Positions 61,212 to 64,000 of a stretch of DNA of 64,000 nucleotides are shown piece after piece. The stretch is from Candidatus Dependentiae bacterium (GTDB lineage: Bacteria > Babelota > Babeliae > Babelales > Babelaceae), in contig JACDHA010000001.1 in assembly GCA_013821315.1 (NCBI GenBank), forward strand, positions 51,466-115,465. The letters run 5' to 3'. The notes under the pieces were generated by a model, which saw only the letters and a program-made list of their open reading frames with translations, did no database searches and had not been told where the DNA came from. A program made the translations under genes and the position numbers. How positions within the stretch are numbered: position 1 is the stretch's first letter; each line of letters begins with the position of its first letter.

Positions 61212-62107
61212 AGCGTGTATTTAATAATAAGAGGTACTAAGTCTTGGGGTAACATGGCGTCTTTTTCTTTTGGACTTAGTTTTGGTAATACGCGGAGAGC
61301 TTGAGCATAATTTTTAAGTAGTCGACCTATGAGTTTATAGCGTATCTCGAGATCTTTTTTATAGCCAGTATATGCTAATTGGCCATACTCATTTATTTGT
61401 TGGGCTGTTTGGGACATTGTTTTTAAGATTTGTTTAGTTAAATAGAAGTAGCCATTTTCAATAACTGTTGTTAGTAGTTTTTCAGTTGGACACAGATGGG
61501 CTTGCATAAAAAATGGTGAATAATTATTTAACAAGTCTACGATAATGCGTTTGTTAGCTATATCTTCTGGGCTATTATGCACACTTGTATCTTCAGCTAA
61601 TTGAACGGCTGTCTTACCTAAATAATCCTTAATAAATGGATTGGCGCCACCTTCATAAAGCAGAATTTTAACTTGTTCTTTAGCGCCACTACGACAAGCT
61701 TCGTGTAGCGGTGTTAAGCCTTTACCTTCAGGTTGGTGTACATTGGCTCCAGCAGCTAGGAGCGCTCGAGCTATTTGTGCTCTCTCTGTACTATCAGCAA
61801 TGCATGTCATACACAGTGGTCCACGATTAACGTTATTGATTTTGTTGGGATTAGCTCCTGCATTGAGTAGAGCAAGTGCCACTTTCAGGCGGGTATGGGT
61901 ACAGGCTAGCCAAAGGGCTGTTCGGCCATATTCATCAGAATAATCTTTATCGGCGCCACCTCTAAGTAATTGGTTAACTAGAGTTTCATCTCCTTTATAG
62001 GCAGCTTGCTTTAGTTGCTCTCCTAATTCTTGTAATTGTGCTGTTTGATGATTCATGCAGTGTAGTTGTGCAAATAAAGCACTAAAGAGTACTATATATT
62101 TTTTCAT
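61208..62107 (-). CDS. Exported ankyrin protein with conserved C-terminal module and F-box-like tail
   Basis: The protein has 299 residues. The signal peptide is KKYIVLFSALFAQLHC, followed directly by Met; the Cys could also suggest a lipobox-like end. Five near-consensus ankyrin repeats run from 28 to 185 (LTPLHEACRSGAKEQVKILL). The shared module reads PTEKLLTTVIENGYFYLTKQ, then LAYTGYKKDLEIRYKLIGRL. The end is MLPQDLVPLIIKYTL, F-box-like. The stop codon lies inside a solo IS end, so the original C-terminus may have been a little different. AAGGATATTCTT precedes the ATG. Confidence 0.87.
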   Translation of the reverse strand: MKKYIVLFSALFAQLHCMNHQTAQLQELGEQLKQAAYKGDETLVNQLLRGGADKDYSDEYGRTALWLACTHTRLKVALALLNAGANPNKINNVNRGPLCMTCIADSTERAQIARALLAAGANVHQPEGKGLTPLHEACRSGAKEQVKILLYEGGANPFIKDYLGKTAVQLAEDTSVHNSPEDIANKRIIVDLLNNYSPFFMQAHLCPTEKLLTTVIENGYFYLTKQILKTMSQTAQQINEYGQLAYTGYKKDLEIRYKLIGRLLKNYAQALRVLPKLSPKEKDAMLPQDLVPLIIKYTL

Positions 62108-62397
62108 AAGAATATCCTTAGATTAAAAAACGATGCTTGTTATTAAAGCACTGCAAAGCTCAATGCTTTAGTATGGTGATTGGGTGTTCAAGACAATATA
62201 GTATAGCATGGGTAAAAGAAAAAATATTTTTGGTAGCTTGACTAGAAATTTTAGAAATAGTTAGATAATGCGCACTAATAGAAAAATATGCTGAGCGATT
62301 CTGGTGCTTAATTTTGACAAATACAAATTTTAATAGTATGTTAGATTAAATAAATTATAATACATATACTGCTATTTAAAAGAAAGAATATTTTTGC
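62108..62397. other. Divergent intergenic region between two ANK genes
   Basis: These 290 AT-rich bases hold no coding frame I can support. On the minus strand TATACT near 62200 is a plausible -10 for the gene starting at 62107. Confidence 0.35.
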
Positions 62398-64000
62398 ATG
62401 AAGAAAATCATTATAGCATTATTGCTTATGCCGCTTATGGTTATAGCTAATAAAGAAGAGTTAGATAAAGCTCTCCTAGAAGCATGTAAAAAAGGCAATA
62501 TCAAGCAAGTTCAGCAATTGATCAAGCAAGGTGCAAGTGTTCAAGCAACAATGTCGCGTAATTCTCATACAACAATGAGCATAGCTATTGAAGGTGGTCA
62601 TAGAGATGTTGTAGAGTTGCTTCTTGAGCATGGTGCTCAGGTTGATACTGCTGATTGCCGTAATAATACAGCGCTGCATAAAGCGGCTGAACATGGTAAA
62701 ACTGATATTGTTAAATTGCTTCTTGCAAATGGTGCCAAAGTTGGTGAAGCAGGAATTTTTGGCTATACTCCTCTGCATAAAGCTGCTCAAAATGGTCATG
62801 CTGCTGTAGTTGAACTGCTACTTGAGCATAACGCATCTTTATTTCTGACTGATCATAAGGGAGTTACACCGTTTTGTTGGGCTGCTCGGAAAAATCGCCT
62901 TGCTATAATAAAAATATTTCTAAAATTCTTAAAAAAGAATGGCAGGAATGATGAAGAAACTATTATCGAGTATAATAATGCGCTTCATGAAGCTGTTAAA
63001 GCTGAAGCTGCTAAAAAGAATACTCCTTTGGTAAAGCTATTGATTGAAAATGGTGCTCAACCATCTGCTCATGATTTAAAGACTCCAGTTGTAAAGAACA
63101 ATCATGCGCTTCTTAAACTGCTGATCAATACTCATGCTCATTTAGATAAGAGTGACCCTCAATCAAATCTATTTTTATCACCAGCTTTACATCAAGCTAC
63201 AGAAAAAGGTAATCTAATTGCCGTTAATACTCTGCTTGATGCTGGAGCCGTTTTAGCTCCATCTAAAGAGGAAGTAGGGTACTATAAGCCAAATAGCTTG
63301 CTTGGAAAAGCTGTTTGTGGAGGATATATAGATTTAGTAAAACTATTTCTTAATAAGTCTGCTAATCAAAATAACTGTTCTACTTTTAGTGATATAATTC
63401 AAGTTCAAGAGGAGCCTTTACTGCATTGGGCTGTTGGCATTGGTAATGCTGGTATAGTTGAATTGCTTTTAAAAGCAGGAGTGAGTCCAGATGCTGTATA
63501 TAGCCAACATTTAAGTTTAGGTGCCGGGTATTCACCAGTAACTTTGCCAGTTGCACCTATTCACATAGCTGCACTGTATGGGTATACAAAAATAGTACAC
63601 ATGCTCCTTAATGAAGGAGTTAATCCTTCAGCTGCTATTAAAATTGATAGCGAAGCTGTGAGGAACTTTCCTTATATTAGGTTTTATGAAGGTAAAACAC
63701 CATTAGACTTAGCTCATAGGGGCCAAAAAGATGAGAGTGTGCAATTTTTAAAAGAGTATTTAGAGGTAGTAGAGCAAGTTGAAAATAACGCAACTAAAGA
63801 GCTTTTAGATCAGATGATTAATAAACCGTATGTAGCTCTGGTGTTGGCTCTATTAATATGTAAATTGCCTTTAAGACCAGAGGAAATTAAGCCCTATTTT
63901 AGTCTAGTGAAGAGAAAGTACGAAGATACAGGTGATGATAGTTATAAAGCTATTACAAGAATATTTAAAGAGGCTTATAAGGGAGCTTTAGTGTATACTC
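62398..64000 (+). CDS. Large exported ankyrin protein, continues beyond the window
   Basis: The frame is open from the ATG at 62398 to the window end (534 codons) with no stop. A signal peptide (MKKIIIALLLMPLMVIA) comes first. At least nine ankyrin repeats follow (TALHKAAEHGKTDIVKLLL; TPLHKAAQNGHAAVVELLL). The last 70 residues visible begin the shared C-terminal module: ATKELLDQMINKPYVALVLA, then VKRKYEDTGDDSYKAITRIF. An F-box-like tail may follow outside the window. The ribosome binding site is weak (AGAAAGAA). Confidence 0.9.
   Translation, partial: MKKIIIALLLMPLMVIANKEELDKALLEACKKGNIKQVQQLIKQGASVQATMSRNSHTTMSIAIEGGHRDVVELLLEHGAQVDTADCRNNTALHKAAEHGKTDIVKLLLANGAKVGEAGIFGYTPLHKAAQNGHAAVVELLLEHNASLFLTDHKGVTPFCWAARKNRLAIIKIFLKFLKKNGRNDEETIIEYNNALHEAVKAEAAKKNTPLVKLLIENGAQPSAHDLKTPVVKNNHALLKLLINTHAHLDKSDPQSNLFLSPALHQATEKGNLIAVNTLLDAGAVLAPSKEEVGYYKPNSLLGKAVCGGYIDLVKLFLNKSANQNNCSTFSDIIQVQEEPLLHWAVGIGNAGIVELLLKAGVSPDAVYSQHLSLGAGYSPVTLPVAPIHIAALYGYTKIVHMLLNEGVNPSAAIKIDSEAVRNFPYIRFYEGKTPLDLAHRGQKDESVQFLKEYLEVVEQVENNATKELLDQMINKPYVALVLALLICKLPLRPEEIKPYFSLVKRKYEDTGDDSYKAITRIFKEAYKGALVYT

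Noticed and set aside
1..64000. CRISPR array, rRNA genes or a complete prophage.
   Set aside because: No regularly spaced repeats, rRNA-like sequence or phage structural genes were seen.

Overview
The window reads as an AT-rich chromosome segment from a small-genome, host-associated Gram-negative bacterium. The closest fit I know is Candidatus Dependentiae (TM6). This rests on the dense set of ankyrin-repeat (ANK) proteins with signal peptides, eukaryotic-like hydrolases with signal peptides, few metabolic genes, and retained peptidoglycan and replication genes. Other intracellular lineages are possible, and no rRNA lies in the window to settle it. No tRNA, rRNA, CRISPR array or intact prophage was seen.

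Layout. 0-6.7 kb: an exported ANK protein, an exported protein with an F-box-like start and a ubiquitin-like end, a 6-phosphogluconate dehydrogenase operon, two membrane proteins and small secreted proteins. 6.7-9.1 kb: a scarred accessory patch with a TnpB (IS200/IS605) pseudogene and its right end, pieces of an SGNH hydrolase and an ANK gene. 9.1-19.7 kb: ANK genes placed directly beside housekeeping genes (an FAD oxidoreductase, murD), a methyltransferase, an exported Nudix protein, a PEBP protein, a membrane protein pair and a 634-residue ANK protein. 20-33 kb: ileS, a large exported J-like protein, three pseudopilin-like genes, exported lipase-like and NlpC/P60 proteins and a DacB-type carboxypeptidase. 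33-45 kb: a VapBC-like toxin-antitoxin pair, PLP and SDR enzymes, an IS5-type remnant, gene fragments, two acetyltransferases, a MazG-like protein, an outer-membrane protein and two secreted paralogues. 45.2-47.6 kb: rplI-dnaB-ruvC. 49.4-54.3 kb (minus strand): proS, a catalytically stripped Xer-like protein, dnaN and recF. 54.4-58.5 kb: an exported PPP phosphatase, an exported cPLA2-like lipase and a VanY-like peptidase. 58.6-64 kb: five ANK genes, three of them a tandem family.

How the parts fit. Fourteen ANK genes take about 13.3 kb (about 21 percent). Almost all begin with a signal peptide (one has a non-cleavable-looking N-terminal membrane segment), so they probably leave the cytoplasm by Sec. 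The pseudopilin genes point to a type II-like secretion system or type IV pilus that could carry exported proteins further, but that link is inference. Seven ANK proteins share a C-terminal module that I do not recognise. Five ANK proteins end in a short F-box/PRANC-like helix motif. With the F-box plus ubiquitin-like protein, this suggests a secreted set aimed at host ubiquitin machinery. The exported cPLA2-like, PPP-like and lipase-like proteins fit a host-facing role as well.

Expression signals are fairly uniform: AGGA-type ribosome binding sites, and a -10 element reading TATACT, often as TGGTATACT. Many start codons here were moved downstream of the longest reading frame to an ATG with a good ribosome binding site.
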